A stretch of DNA of 64,000 nucleotides from RGIG5299 sp045588575 (GTDB lineage: Bacteria; Bacillota; Clostridia; Oscillospirales; RGIG5299). Under the pieces are notes generated by a model. It saw nothing but the letters and a program-made list of their open reading frames with translations, was not told the DNA's origin and ran no database searches. The DNA lies in assembly GCA_045588575.1 (NCBI GenBank), contig JAZNEJ010000006.1, positions 1-64,000 of the forward strand, written 5' to 3'. The translations under genes and the position numbers were made by a program. Positions 8,412 to 17,182 of this stretch are shown one piece after another (position 1 is the stretch's first letter; every line of letters starts with the position of its first letter).

Positions 8412-8962
8412 TGAAAAAAGTATGCAGGGTATTGGTTGTCTGTGTGCTGATTGCATCCTTAGTAGTTTTTGTGCTTCATTTCATCGAGCAGGCAAGAACC
8501 GGACTTGGAAACGGTCTGTCCGCAAGATATGGTAAAGAACTTCAGACACTGTCGGACGAGCTGTGTTCGGGAGTCGAAGCAGATGACGAAAAGGTAATGA
8601 TATTCTATCGATGGATCATCGAGAACATTGAATATGATTATGAATTTGATACGGTATATCAGCACTTTGACGTGAACAAGACCTTGCGTACGAAAAAAGG
8701 GATTTGCTTTGATTACGCCAATTTGTTTGCTGCTTTTTGCCGCAGTCAAGACATCAGATGTTATGTTCTGGATGGTTACCAAAGAGGAAACTCGTATGTT
8801 CAGCATACCTGGAACAGGGTATATATGAATGATGCGTGGTGGAATCTGGATGTTACTACTGATGCAGTCAGTTCACAAAAAGGCGAATCGCTTTACGGCT
8901 TTCATAGGGTTTCATCCTATGCTGCCGAAAGTGAGGATTTTGTAATTACGAGAATTTATTGA
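8411..8962 (+). CDS. Membrane-anchored transglutaminase-like protein
   Basis: An N-terminal hydrophobic helix (residues 4-24) acts as an anchor or uncleaved signal. A transglutaminase-like domain follows: the catalytic Cys is in KKGICFDYANLFAAF (Cys99), the His in QHTWNRV (His132) and the Asp in WWNLDVTTD (Asp147), all in the usual order. Such extracellular domains act as cysteine peptidases or cross-linkers. Within a transfer element it could open the cell wall or process a surface protein; this is an inference. The start overlaps the end of the OB-fold gene by one base. Confidence 0.75.
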   Translation: MKKVCRVLVVCVLIASLVVFVLHFIEQARTGLGNGLSARYGKELQTLSDELCSGVEADDEKVMIFYRWIIENIEYDYEFDTVYQHFDVNKTLRTKKGICFDYANLFAAFCRSQDIRCYVLDGYQRGNSYVQHTWNRVYMNDAWWNLDVTTDAVSSQKGESLYGFHRVSSYAAESEDFVITRIY

Positions 8963-8983
8963 CGATGAAGGAGGAGTTAATTT

Positions 8984-9310
8984 ATGGTCAACCCTTACAA
9001 ACTGACAGACGGGAGAAAGCTGGCATTGATCCAGGGGTACGTGATTGACGTTAAGGATCGAGGAGATGTCAATATGCTTTTATTTAAGAAGGACACGCAG
9101 GATCCGTCTTCTAAACTGATCTCAGTTGCGGCGTGGGCGCTTGCAGAAGGGCAGAGCGGGGCTGATATGCGTGAAATGACAAAGGACACAAAGGGTAAAT
9201 TTGTCGTCTGTATTGTCAAGGTACGTGATAAGGAGAAGGATGGAAAGCTTTATGAAAACTACGACCTGACGTATATCATTAAACCGCCGATGCAGAAGCA
9301 AACGGCATGA
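8984..9310 (+). CDS. Hypothetical OB-fold-like protein
   Basis: This 108-residue protein has the strand order of an OB-fold: KLALIQGYVIDVKDRGDVNMLLFK (11-34) and KGKFVVCIVKVRDKEKDGKLYENYDLTYI (71-99). That resembles small SSB-like or replication-accessory proteins, but the match is weak. AAGGAGG precedes the ATG. It is the last gene before the terminator at 9318-9356. Confidence 0.5.
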   Translation: MVNPYKLTDGRKLALIQGYVIDVKDRGDVNMLLFKKDTQDPSSKLISVAAWALAEGQSGADMREMTKDTKGKFVVCIVKVRDKEKDGKLYENYDLTYIIKPPMQKQTA

Positions 9311-9317
9311 ATATTAA

Positions 9318-9356
9318 GGCGCCGACTCTTAACTGAGCCGGCGCCGAATTTTTTGG
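9318..9356 (+). terminator. Rho-independent terminator
   Basis: GGCGCCG (9318-9324) pairs with CGGCGCC (9339-9345), and CTC with GAG extends the stem after one mismatch. Six T follow at 9349-9354. It ends the first operon segment, and the next ribosome binding site (GGAGGT) begins straight after the T-run. Confidence 0.8.
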
Positions 9357-9364
9357 AGGTAACT

Positions 9365-9580
9365 ATGAAATTTTATTTTTGTGTTTTTACTCAGTATAGC
9401 TACCACACCGGAGAAGCGATTGGGAAAACCTGCTGTGTTGTGGAAGCGTCGGACAAAGAAGAAGCAAAGACAAAATCGTATGATCTGTGTGGGAATGACA
9501 ACTCGGCGCTAAGTAGTGTTGAGGAATTCAATCCAAGCGAAGGATATACACATACGATCTATCGCAGTGCGTTTGCATGA
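9365..9580 (+). CDS. Small hypothetical protein
   Basis: This 71-residue protein starts at ATG 9365, set by GGAGGT 4-5 bases upstream; an in-frame TTG at 9353 lies inside the terminator's T-run and is unlikely. It begins with beta strands (MKFYFCVFTQYSYHTG) and contains VVEASDKEEAKTKSYD, similar in feel to small phage/plasmid proteins, but no family can be named. It directly abuts the next gene. Confidence 0.5.
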   Translation: MKFYFCVFTQYSYHTGEAIGKTCCVVEASDKEEAKTKSYDLCGNDNSALSSVEEFNPSEGYTHTIYRSAFA

Positions 9581-9591
9581 GGAGGGTGACT

Positions 9592-10257
9592 ATGAAACAA
9601 TTCTCGAAAGAAGTAGATTTGCGAAGCAGAAGAGCCATGACGGAGTTCCTGGCAAAACACTTTCGCTATAACACGATGAATTCTTGGAATCAGTCCACGT
9701 CTTATGCAAACAACATCAAGGTATATAATCTTGGCCTCAATAAAGAACAGGAAGAAAAGCTCTATGCTATGCTTGATACGGCTGAGTTCTATACCTATAT
9801 CAATGAAATGCTTTATGATTTTTCTGTCGAGCATAATCATCTGTGGCAGGTAGGATTTAATGGGCGAAGCAGTGGATATCTCGTTCTTTATCAAGGATAT
9901 TCAAAACCTTCCGGCTACAAATCCTACTGCACCGAATGTGGCCAGCGTAATTATAAGAGCGTCGATGAGACCGGCAATAATCGTTGCGGTCGATGCGGAG
10001 CGGATGCTCGCGTTAATTACACGACTCCACCCAGAGAAATAGGTTGTTATCCCGGTCGCTCTACAGACATGGGTGAGGACTTTGAAGATTGGGAGATGTA
10101 TCAGCTCAAAGAAAGGGTTAAACTTGTTCGTGAGTTTGACAAACTCTGTGATGACATTCTCAAGACGGTTATCGATCTGATCGAAAATTATGAGGTAGAG
10201 GAACAGATCGTAATGAAGCCTCACACCGTAAAGGTGTTGCGGGAGGTGGCATCATGA
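9592..10257 (+). CDS. Hypothetical zinc-ribbon protein
   Basis: This 221-residue protein starts at ATG 9592, 5 bases after AGGAGGG; an ATG at 9577 overlaps the previous gene and lacks a site. Residues about 112-140 form a four-Cys zinc ribbon (CTECGQ ... CGRCGA). Flanking regions are helical and charged. It overlaps the following methylase-like gene by ATGA. The function is unknown; nucleic-acid binding is possible. Confidence 0.55.
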   Translation: MKQFSKEVDLRSRRAMTEFLAKHFRYNTMNSWNQSTSYANNIKVYNLGLNKEQEEKLYAMLDTAEFYTYINEMLYDFSVEHNHLWQVGFNGRSSGYLVLYQGYSKPSGYKSYCTECGQRNYKSVDETGNNRCGRCGADARVNYTTPPREIGCYPGRSTDMGEDFEDWEMYQLKERVKLVREFDKLCDDILKTVIDLIENYEVEEQIVMKPHTVKVLREVAS

Positions 10258-11063
10258 AGAAACCGCGTCATTTTATTGGCAGGAGTAGTTTTCACAAAGA
10301 TTTTGGAGATCTCTTTGTCAGATTAGCCGAACGTCATGGAAGACACGAAGTTTGGAGCGATTTCATCACGATGAGTGCTTGTGCGCTCTCAAATGCAGGA
10401 GATAAACGCTTTTTTCAGGAGCGTGAGGAGATGTATTTGGCTTCAGTGAAACGCTATACCAAGGATGAGGCAGATATGCTTGCTCAGATGTTGGGCTATG
10501 TTATCATGGCTCTTGAGGAAAACCCTGAACAGGATTTCCTTGGGGAAATGTTTTCGGGGCTTAACCTTCACAATGAATGGAGAGGACAGTTCTTTACGCC
10601 ATATCACGTTGGATCTTTCATGGCTGCTATCAATATTGAGTCCGCAAAAGAAGAACTTAAGCAGAAGGATTATATTACGGTGAATGACTGTTGTTGCGGT
10701 GCCGGATGTCTTTTGATTGCGTTTGCAAATGAAGCCAGAAAAGCCAAAATAGACTTTCAAAACCGTGTGATATTCGTTGCTCAGGATCTTGATTTCACGG
10801 CAGCGATGATGTGTTATATTCAACTTTCCCTTTTAGGCTGCAAGGCAATTGTGAAGGTAGGGAACTCCCTGACCGATCCTTTTGTCCCTGCAGATCTTGA
10901 AGGTAAGGATGTTTGGTACACACCGATGTATACCTGTGGCAATCTGTTCAGGTTGCTCAGCATGATGAATTATAAGGAGGAACAAGATAATGGAAACGAA
11001 GAAGAAGTATCCGAGAATCCAGTCAAAGATCGTCAAGAAGTGGAAGGAAAAGTATCGGCTTAA
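10254..11063 (+). CDS. N6-DNA-methylase-fold protein lacking NPPY
   Basis: This 269-residue protein has the features of an N6-adenine methylase of type I/HsdM style: GQFFTP (about 110-115), a SAM-binding motif I DCCCGAGCLLIAF (about 144-156), and AQDLD (about 176-180). Where the catalytic motif IV (N/D-P-P-Y/F) is expected after NSLTDPF, it reads VWYTPMYT, and the target-recognition part is absent. It is therefore short and probably not a working methylase, or one with an unusual active site. Similar short proteins occur on Firmicutes plasmids and integrative elements. The last 25 residues are low-complexity and overlap the next gene by 74 bases. Confidence 0.7.
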   Translation: MKKPRHFIGRSSFHKDFGDLFVRLAERHGRHEVWSDFITMSACALSNAGDKRFFQEREEMYLASVKRYTKDEADMLAQMLGYVIMALEENPEQDFLGEMFSGLNLHNEWRGQFFTPYHVGSFMAAINIESAKEELKQKDYITVNDCCCGAGCLLIAFANEARKAKIDFQNRVIFVAQDLDFTAAMMCYIQLSLLGCKAIVKVGNSLTDPFVPADLEGKDVWYTPMYTCGNLFRLLSMMNYKEEQDNGNEEEVSENPVKDRQEVEGKVSA

Positions 11064-11319
11064 CGGTATTGAAATCAGCTATAACCGATTTGGAACACCC
11101 ACGTGGGAGATGCGTTCTAATAACTCACGTTTTGTCGCTTATCAGGGTGCAATTCCTATCAAGGATATTACCGAACTTGAAAAGAACGTTGAACTCTTCA
11201 AGAAAGAGTATCCCGGTGTTCTGAAGGCGGAGCTTGATGCGATGATTAATGCCTATCCGGATGACCGCAGATTCAAGGAGGACCTGCGAATGTTCCAAAG
11301 ATTGTTTGGCAGGAAATAA
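10990..11319 (+). CDS. Small basic hypothetical protein
   Basis: This 109-residue protein overlaps the methylase-like gene by 74 bases in another frame. ATAAGGAGG lies 7-8 bases before the ATG, which makes the start credible. The N-terminus is strongly basic (KKKYPRIQSKIVKKWKEKY) and the rest helical; it may bind nucleic acid. The family is unknown. The long overlap is unusual and suggests that the tail of the methylase-like gene is expendable. Confidence 0.55.
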   Translation: METKKKYPRIQSKIVKKWKEKYRLNGIEISYNRFGTPTWEMRSNNSRFVAYQGAIPIKDITELEKNVELFKKEYPGVLKAELDAMINAYPDDRRFKEDLRMFQRLFGRK

Positions 11320-11338
11320 CTATAAGGAGAATTTTAAA

Positions 11339-11845
11339 ATGGATTTTGCAAGTTCAGGTTATGCAAGGGATTTTTTTCAAGGACAGGTCCCACAGATTAT
11401 TCGATCACTTAAGAGCATTGCAGACAGTCAACAAAAGCTGGTTGAACTGCAGATGCAACAAAACTCAAGCGCAGACAAACCGGCAGATAACCCTACGTTG
11501 CCTACAGAGGTCACTGCGGAAGGAACCATCTACGTGTGTTACGAGGAAAACTCTGCTGCGTTGTATGCTGACGCAGGGAACATTAACCATATGTTTGTGA
11601 CTGCGGATGTCGCGCAGGCACTTGATTGGGCGAAGCGTTCGTTGTCGAATGCTGAGGCCAATAATTACCTTCCCATAACTGATGATGAGATGAAACAGTT
11701 CGTGTCAGAAATCGGTAGGGAACATTACACAAGCGTCTGGGTGTACCGCAATCAGGATGAAAACGCAAAAGAGAATTACGGCATCTGCGTTGATTGCTTT
11801 GAACTGTCAAAAAGCGCAGAATTGCTGACGTCTGTATTTGCATAA
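11339..11845 (+). CDS. Hypothetical protein
   Basis: This 168-residue protein starts at ATG 11339 with AAGGAGA 8 bases upstream; an in-frame upstream ATG lies inside the previous gene. An N-terminal helix (residues 1-45) leads to a globular region with no known motif. It is the last gene before the strong terminator at 11851-11883. Confidence 0.55.
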   Translation: MDFASSGYARDFFQGQVPQIIRSLKSIADSQQKLVELQMQQNSSADKPADNPTLPTEVTAEGTIYVCYEENSAALYADAGNINHMFVTADVAQALDWAKRSLSNAEANNYLPITDDEMKQFVSEIGREHYTSVWVYRNQDENAKENYGICVDCFELSKSAELLTSVFA

Positions 11846-11850
11846 AAAAC

Positions 11851-11883
11851 AAGGGTGCCGTGGAAACGGCACCTGTTTTTTTT
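11851..11883 (+). terminator. Strong rho-independent terminator
   Basis: GGTGCCGT (11854-11861) and ACGGCACC (11866-11873) form an 8-bp stem closing a GGAA loop, followed by TG and eight T. It separates the housekeeping part of the element from the regulated operon that begins at 12,014. Confidence 0.9.
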
Positions 11884-11953
11884 CTTAAATGTGAATGAGC
11901 ATTTGAGAGTGTAAATTTTTTGTGGCATTTTGCAACTTCGTGTGGAAAATGTA

Positions 11954-11982
11954 TTGATTTAATTGAACAAATGTGTTATAAT
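11954..11982 (+). promoter_or_regulatory. Vegetative promoter for the 12-34 kb operon
   Basis: TTGATT (11954-11959) and TATAAT (11977-11982) are separated by 17 bases. Transcription would start near 11989, about 25 bases before the XRE regulator's ATG. No other promoter of this quality was seen until 34,145, so this one probably drives the whole operon through the ABC transporters. The -35, spacing and -10 match the pattern of the promoter at 49741-49769. Confidence 0.75.
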
Positions 11983-12013
11983 TACTCTAACCATATTCTC
12001 GGGAGGGGATATC

Positions 12014-12322
12014 ATGACTGATGAAAAGAAAAACGCGTTAATCGCATTAATGACAGATAATGTTGTAATGCTGCGTGTAAGGCTTAATTTGACTCAGGTT
12101 CAGCTTGCTGATCTAATTGGCGTAAGCAGATATACACTCATGGCTATTGAGAAAAAACAACGTAAAATGACATGGAGTACTTTCCTAGCACTCTTTCTCG
12201 TTTTTAGTAAAAACAAAGACACAGCGAAACTTCTTGAAGCCATCGGAATATACACAGAGCAATTGAATGACTATTTAGAACTACGATCGATTGGATCGCA
12301 AGGGAGGGGTGACAACAAATGA
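12014..12322 (+). CDS. XRE-family helix-turn-helix regulator
   Basis: The start at ATG 12014 follows a GGGAGGGG site. The 102-residue product carries a Cro/CI-type helix-turn-helix near residues 18-50: LRLNLTQVQLADLIGVS as the first helices, then RYTLMAIEKKQRKMTW as the recognition region. The C-terminal half is helical and may dimerise. As the first gene after the operon promoter it is probably an autoregulator of the chaperone/export operon. It overlaps the next gene by ATGA. Confidence 0.85.
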   Translation: MTDEKKNALIALMTDNVVMLRVRLNLTQVQLADLIGVSRYTLMAIEKKQRKMTWSTFLALFLVFSKNKDTAKLLEAIGIYTEQLNDYLELRSIGSQGRGDNK

Positions 12323-15300
12323 GTAAGTATTTTGATTCAACAGCAGATGGAATGGCAAGGTACTTTGTGTGCCCCAATGATGATTTTATTCTTAACTCTC
12401 TCGAACGCCTAAACAGGGATGAATTCCTATACAGAGTTTTGCACCAAGATGGATATCAAAGGGTTTTAATTTGCGAACATGGCCAGACTAATATTGACAT
12501 TTATGCTTATGATAAACTGTCGCATCTTTCCTTCTTGAATCCTGAACCATTTAAAGAAGTTAATCCCAGCGATGAGGGAGAATTGACGAAATTTTACGAT
12601 TCGGTTGAGAAAAAAGGACGAAATACTGCGAGTGGTTTGCAAGGATTGACAATCTCCCAAACTACTCCTGCTCCCAAATCACAACCAGAAAAACAGTTTG
12701 GTAAAAGACTGGTCCATCATTCGGGCACTCCGGAAGAATTTTTGGATGTCTTTCGCAAATATGTTGTACCTGCGGTACAATCAAGTAACATAAAGACCGC
12801 GATCGTTATACAATTGGAAGCATTTGAGCAGTCGTTAAGAAAAAGCTCGACTAATGCGGCTAAAACTGCCTCGTACTTCGTGAATGCTATTCGTGAGTGC
12901 GAGAGAAATAATAGGGATAGAGAAAACATTTTTGTCTTTACAACAACCAGCCGTTCAAATTTGGAGGCATTGGCAACAAAATCAGAAAGCATTAAAGAAT
13001 TGTTTTCCCATATATCTGAAAGCGGAAGAAACAATACAAGCGTTGTAGATATACTTAAGGAACGTGATTGCATTGTTTTGGCGGATATAGTTGGATTGGA
13101 CGAGATTGCCAATCTTATTATCAGAAAGAAAGTTGTTGAAGGCGTAAAAGAATTCAATGAAATTCCGTTCAATAAGGTATATGCTATAGCAGATATGTTG
13201 CGAAGACACATTATCGGCGGTGAGAGCATCTTTAAAAGTATACCTTCAGACAGAAAAGTTGACGAGGTTATAAGAGTACTCAATTCCACCTCTTATTTGA
13301 AGAATAAAACGGTTATAAAGGAATTGATTGATGTTAGCAAAACTGTTGAGAGTCAAGAGGTAAATGCTATTGAAGGCATTGAGGATATTCGTATTGAAAG
13401 ATTAACTCACGAGCCGGTAGATTATGTTGATATTTCGGATGCACAGCTTATGGCAATGTCCGATAAAGCAATGGCGCAGTTAAATGCGTTAATAGGTTTG
13501 GCGGATGTTAAGGCTGTAGTACAAGATTCTCTAGCTGAGAGATTAATTTATGCAGATGACAAGTCCCCAGGGCACTATATCTTTGCAGGTAGTCCTGGAA
13601 CGGGTAAAACCGAAGTAGCTAGGCTGATGGGTAAGATCTTTAAAGCCCAAGGCCTTTTAAAGAGCGGTCATCTCGTAGAAGTTAGAAAAGCTGACCTGGT
13701 AGGACAGTATATCGGCGAGAGCTCTATAAAGACGCGCAAAAAATGCGAAGAAGCATTAGATGGTGTGTTGTTTGTTGACGAAGCATATGAACTTGTTAAC
13801 TGTGAGCCTACCGGTGAAAAGTTTAAATCCTCTTTTGATGAGGATGCATACACAGAAATTATGGCTCAGATGGAAAATAACCGCAACAGGTTATGTGTTA
13901 TTTTCGCGGGTTACAAGGACAAAATGGAAATTTTCAAGGTTGCAAATCCCGGAATGAAGGATCGCATTTCGAGAGTAATAGCATTTAATGACTATACCAA
14001 GGATGAACTCTTGAAAATTTTTAAGAAGATAGCTGCAGACAATAAGTTTTCTTTAGCAGACAATGCAGAAGAAGCCATGAAGGAATGCATAGCTCGAAAG
14101 GTTATTGAGGGCGGAGATACCTTTAGTAACGGAAGGGCTATGAGAAATCTGTTCGTTGAGTGTAGAAGTAAAATAACAAGGCGTTACCGATTGTGCGGAG
14201 GGAAATTACCGAATGGCGAAAAAATTGATCCTTATGTAATTACTGTTGAGGACATACCGAACAGCAACAAAAAATCCGATGGTTATACAGAGTCACTTGC
14301 ATGGGATGATTTAAACAAACTTATTGGTTTGGATTCCGTCAAATCAAAGATTAAGACTATTTCGAACAAGGTTAAATTTGCTGCGAAGAAAGAACACAAG
14401 GCTCCAGGTCACTATGTTTTTGTAGGTAATCCTGGAACTGGTAAAACGGTCGTAGCTAGATTGTTTTCCCAAATGTTTAAGTCAATCGGGGTTTTATCTC
14501 AGGGACATTGTGTGGAAGTGACAAGAGCAGAATTGGTTTCTGGTTATGTGAATCAAACTGCCATTAAAACAAAAGCCAAATGCCAAGAGGCCCTAGGAGG
14601 CGTTTTGTTTGTCGATGAAGCATATACCTTGTTTGATGGCGATAGTTCTGGCTCCGGAAAAGAAGCAGTGGAAACAATAATGAAGTTTATGGAAGATTAT
14701 CGTTCAAACTTCTGCGTGATTTTCGCTGGATACAGGAACAAAATGGAGAACCTTTACCGGCAAAACGATGGTTTGCGTTCGCGTATTACCGATACCATAG
14801 AATTCCCGGACTATTCGCTGGAGGATCTCATGAATATTCTTGGTTCTATGGCGAAGCAGGAAGAACTTGCGATGGATGAAGGCTTTAGAACAGGAGCCCG
14901 TGAGGTCTTTAATGGATGGCTTATGTTCAAAACATCTGAGTTCGGGAATGCACGCGAGGTGAGAAAATTCTTGGAAAAAGCCGATGAGAATAGAGCGAAC
15001 AGATTAGCTGCTATGGCTGAAGCAGGAAATGATATTAAGGAAGAAGAGTTTAATCTGTTGGTGCGCGAAGATGTCCCCGGACTGTTGCAAACAGATGAAG
15101 AACCTCATTCAGCTTCAAACAGAGTGCAATATGAGCGTATTTCGGCATCCGATCTTTCCTTGTTAAAACCGAGATATACAGTTGATGATAGCGTCGACGA
15201 ACAGAAACTACGGGCGTTAGTTAAGCCCTCAGTCATCTATATTCAAACAGATAAGGGGTCTGGTACCGGATTTATTATATCTCCTGAAGGCTACGCAATT

Positions 15301-15777
15301 ACATGCAACCATGTAATTGAAGGTGCGGGAAGGATTGATGCCCGTGTAAGAATCGAAGGTCGAGCCGGAGGCAAAGACTCTATACACAAGTGCAAGGTAA
15401 TCAATGCCAACAAAGCGGTTGATATGGCTTTGATAAAGTTGGATGGAGAAAACTTTCCTTGCCTGACACTCGCAGAGGAAAATCGCAAAATTGAAGATGG
15501 CGAAATGTATACCTTAAGTGGATATCCTCTCGGGGAAAATAAAGATATTACAACCTATACCGGACGAATTGCGAACGAAAACGGTATTACAGATGACAAA
15601 GGAATTAAGTTCTATTTTGTTGAAGGAGAAGCCAAGAAAGGCAATTCAGGTTCTCCGATAGTATCGATTAAAGATGGTAAGGTAATAGGCATTCTTATTG
15701 GATCTTGGATCGACGGGCATGACGAAATGAACCAAATGCGTCCTATTGAATATTTTTGGAACTACTTTACAATGTAG
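12319..15777 (+). CDS. Double CbbX-like AAA+ ATPase fused to trypsin-like protease
   Basis: This 1152-residue protein has several modules. Residues 1-390 hold a unique N-terminus and a region (about 155-215) with Walker-B/sensor-like strands but no P-loop, perhaps a dead AAA unit. The first AAA+ domain has GSPGTGKT (about 424) and LFVDEAYE (about 482); the second has GNPGTGKT (about 703) and LFVDEAYT (about 762). Both look like CbbX/Spo0K-type remodelling ATPases. Residues about 970-1150 form a trypsin-like peptidase with His in CNHVIEG (about 997), Asp in VDMALIKL (about 1034) and Ser in GNSGSP (about 1109); all three catalytic residues are present. No signal peptide is seen, so it is presumably cytoplasmic. 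One chain therefore joins unfoldase and protease activities, like Lon or FtsH but from unrelated parts. Confidence 0.85.
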   Translation: MSKYFDSTADGMARYFVCPNDDFILNSLERLNRDEFLYRVLHQDGYQRVLICEHGQTNIDIYAYDKLSHLSFLNPEPFKEVNPSDEGELTKFYDSVEKKGRNTASGLQGLTISQTTPAPKSQPEKQFGKRLVHHSGTPEEFLDVFRKYVVPAVQSSNIKTAIVIQLEAFEQSLRKSSTNAAKTASYFVNAIRECERNNRDRENIFVFTTTSRSNLEALATKSESIKELFSHISESGRNNTSVVDILKERDCIVLADIVGLDEIANLIIRKKVVEGVKEFNEIPFNKVYAIADMLRRHIIGGESIFKSIPSDRKVDEVIRVLNSTSYLKNKTVIKELIDVSKTVESQEVNAIEGIEDIRIERLTHEPVDYVDISDAQLMAMSDKAMAQLNALIGLADVKAVVQDSLAERLIYADDKSPGHYIFAGSPGTGKTEVARLMGKIFKAQGLLKSGHLVEVRKADLVGQYIGESSIKTRKKCEEALDGVLFVDEAYELVNCEPTGEKFKSSFDEDAYTEIMAQMENNRNRLCVIFAGYKDKMEIFKVANPGMKDRISRVIAFNDYTKDELLKIFKKIAADNKFSLADNAEEAMKECIARKVIEGGDTFSNGRAMRNLFVECRSKITRRYRLCGGKLPNGEKIDPYVITVEDIPNSNKKSDGYTESLAWDDLNKLIGLDSVKSKIKTISNKVKFAAKKEHKAPGHYVFVGNPGTGKTVVARLFSQMFKSIGVLSQGHCVEVTRAELVSGYVNQTAIKTKAKCQEALGGVLFVDEAYTLFDGDSSGSGKEAVETIMKFMEDYRSNFCVIFAGYRNKMENLYRQNDGLRSRITDTIEFPDYSLEDLMNILGSMAKQEELAMDEGFRTGAREVFNGWLMFKTSEFGNAREVRKFLEKADENRANRLAAMAEAGNDIKEEEFNLLVREDVPGLLQTDEEPHSASNRVQYERISASDLSLLKPRYTVDDSVDEQKLRALVKPSVIYIQTDKGSGTGFIISPEGYAITCNHVIEGAGRIDARVRIEGRAGGKDSIHKCKVINANKAVDMALIKLDGENFPCLTLAEENRKIEDGEMYTLSGYPLGENKDITTYTGRIANENGITDDKGIKFYFVEGEAKKGNSGSPIVSIKDGKVIGILIGSWIDGHDEMNQMRPIEYFWNYFTM

Positions 15778-15827
15778 TTGTTGACAAGTGAAATAGGTAT
15801 GCAAGAAGTTCTTAGAAGGAGGATTCT

Positions 15828-17162
15828 ATGAGTAGTAATCATACATATGTAATGAATAGTGAATGGGAAGCTTTGCAAGCGAGAATTGCTAGTGGCAACG
15901 CTTACGTAATTAGCAGACAAAATGAAGCTGCTAGGATAGCCCAAATTGCTGAGGAGCGCAGAAGAAACTCTAGCGCAATAAATGAATTAACTCAACAATC
16001 TACACGAGCCTCTATTGCGGCGTTAAGAGAGGAATTTGATGAGCTCTGCAAAAAACCAGGTAATATCTCACCTCAGATTACAGCACAGCGCGAAAGAATG
16101 GATAGCGAGCTCGAGGGCTTGCAAAACACCTTGGAGAATGCAGAGGCAAGTCTTTCGGGTGTTGATCGCCAGATTGATAGTATTGCTGCAATACTGAACG
16201 AAACCTTTCAGGAACTCAATTCGCAAGCTGATAGTAAAAAGGAGAAAGCGGAAAATATTCTCGCAGAACTTAATAACCTTATAGCACAAATTGAGGGAAT
16301 GAGTCCATCAAGATTCGCTGAGAATGAGTATGCTAGACTTATCTCTTTACGTGCATCTATTGTTTCTGCGGTTAACTCTGGTGATTATCAGTCCGCAATT
16401 ATAATTTCCCAAAATAGCATATTGGATGCGAGTAGATTGATAGGACAGCTTGTTGTTGCTAATGAACGATATAATTCTAATTATCAAAGAGTAAGCGAAC
16501 AAGCCACTCGTCTTAGAGAGCGAATTGAAACGCTCGCGTCGGAATCCGGTATTCTGACAGCAGAATTCAATGGTCAGCCGCAAGAGTTTGACTACGACAT
16601 CTCGTTTTGGTCTAATGGTCGTTTCGACAGAATTAGGGATATGTTTAGTGGTGTTGATGAAGCACTGAACAGTGATACGTGCAGTATGGAACGTTTGGAG
16701 GAGTTGGAGAGAGATTTGCGCGTCCTTGATGCAAATCTTACGGATTGCGATTTAATGGCAAGGCGCGAAAGGATTGGCGCGGTTTCTGCTGCTGATATGG
16801 CGATCAGAATTCATAGCAGCCTTAGTGATTCCGGATGGAATCTCGACGACTCTGGCTACCACGATGGTGATGAGAGAAACCCGTATGCAATGAATTATAA
16901 CGATGGTGCGGGAAATAGAGTCTCGGTGGTCGTTGCTCCTGAAAATCCGGAAAAACCCTCATTCTTTATTGAGGTGTTTTCAGATGATCCCTATTCTGCT
17001 GAACTAACAAAAGATGGGGTTCATGCAACACTCGAAGAAAACGGGTTGGAAATTGAATCGATTGAGCGAAGAAACGATTGTCACCTTAATCCCACGCCCG
17101 AAGCGTTTGTTGAGAACGCAACGGCCGAGGCAATGGAAAATATGAGTCTTCGCAAGGTATAA
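15828..17162 (+). CDS. Coiled-coil protein A (paralogue of the next gene)
   Basis: This 444-residue protein is mostly coiled coil to about residue 240 (repeated Glu/Arg/Leu/Gln heptads), then has a globular C-terminus. That C-terminus shares with the next gene the pieces SFWSNGRFDRI (about 258), an ADMAIRIHSSL helix, and NPYAMNYNDGAGNRVSVVV (about 350). AAGGAGG precedes the ATG. There is no signal peptide or membrane segment. It follows the AAA-protease gene by 50 bases. A structural partner or adaptor of the AAA-protease or Hsp70 is plausible but inferred only from position. Confidence 0.6.
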   Translation: MSSNHTYVMNSEWEALQARIASGNAYVISRQNEAARIAQIAEERRRNSSAINELTQQSTRASIAALREEFDELCKKPGNISPQITAQRERMDSELEGLQNTLENAEASLSGVDRQIDSIAAILNETFQELNSQADSKKEKAENILAELNNLIAQIEGMSPSRFAENEYARLISLRASIVSAVNSGDYQSAIIISQNSILDASRLIGQLVVANERYNSNYQRVSEQATRLRERIETLASESGILTAEFNGQPQEFDYDISFWSNGRFDRIRDMFSGVDEALNSDTCSMERLEELERDLRVLDANLTDCDLMARRERIGAVSAADMAIRIHSSLSDSGWNLDDSGYHDGDERNPYAMNYNDGAGNRVSVVVAPENPEKPSFFIEVFSDDPYSAELTKDGVHATLEENGLEIESIERRNDCHLNPTPEAFVENATAEAMENMSLRKV

Positions 17163-17182
17163 ATTATTTTCGGTGGTGTGTT

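Noticed and set aside
10254..11063. Restriction-modification system
   Set aside because: The catalytic NPPY motif is missing and no restriction or specificity gene is present.
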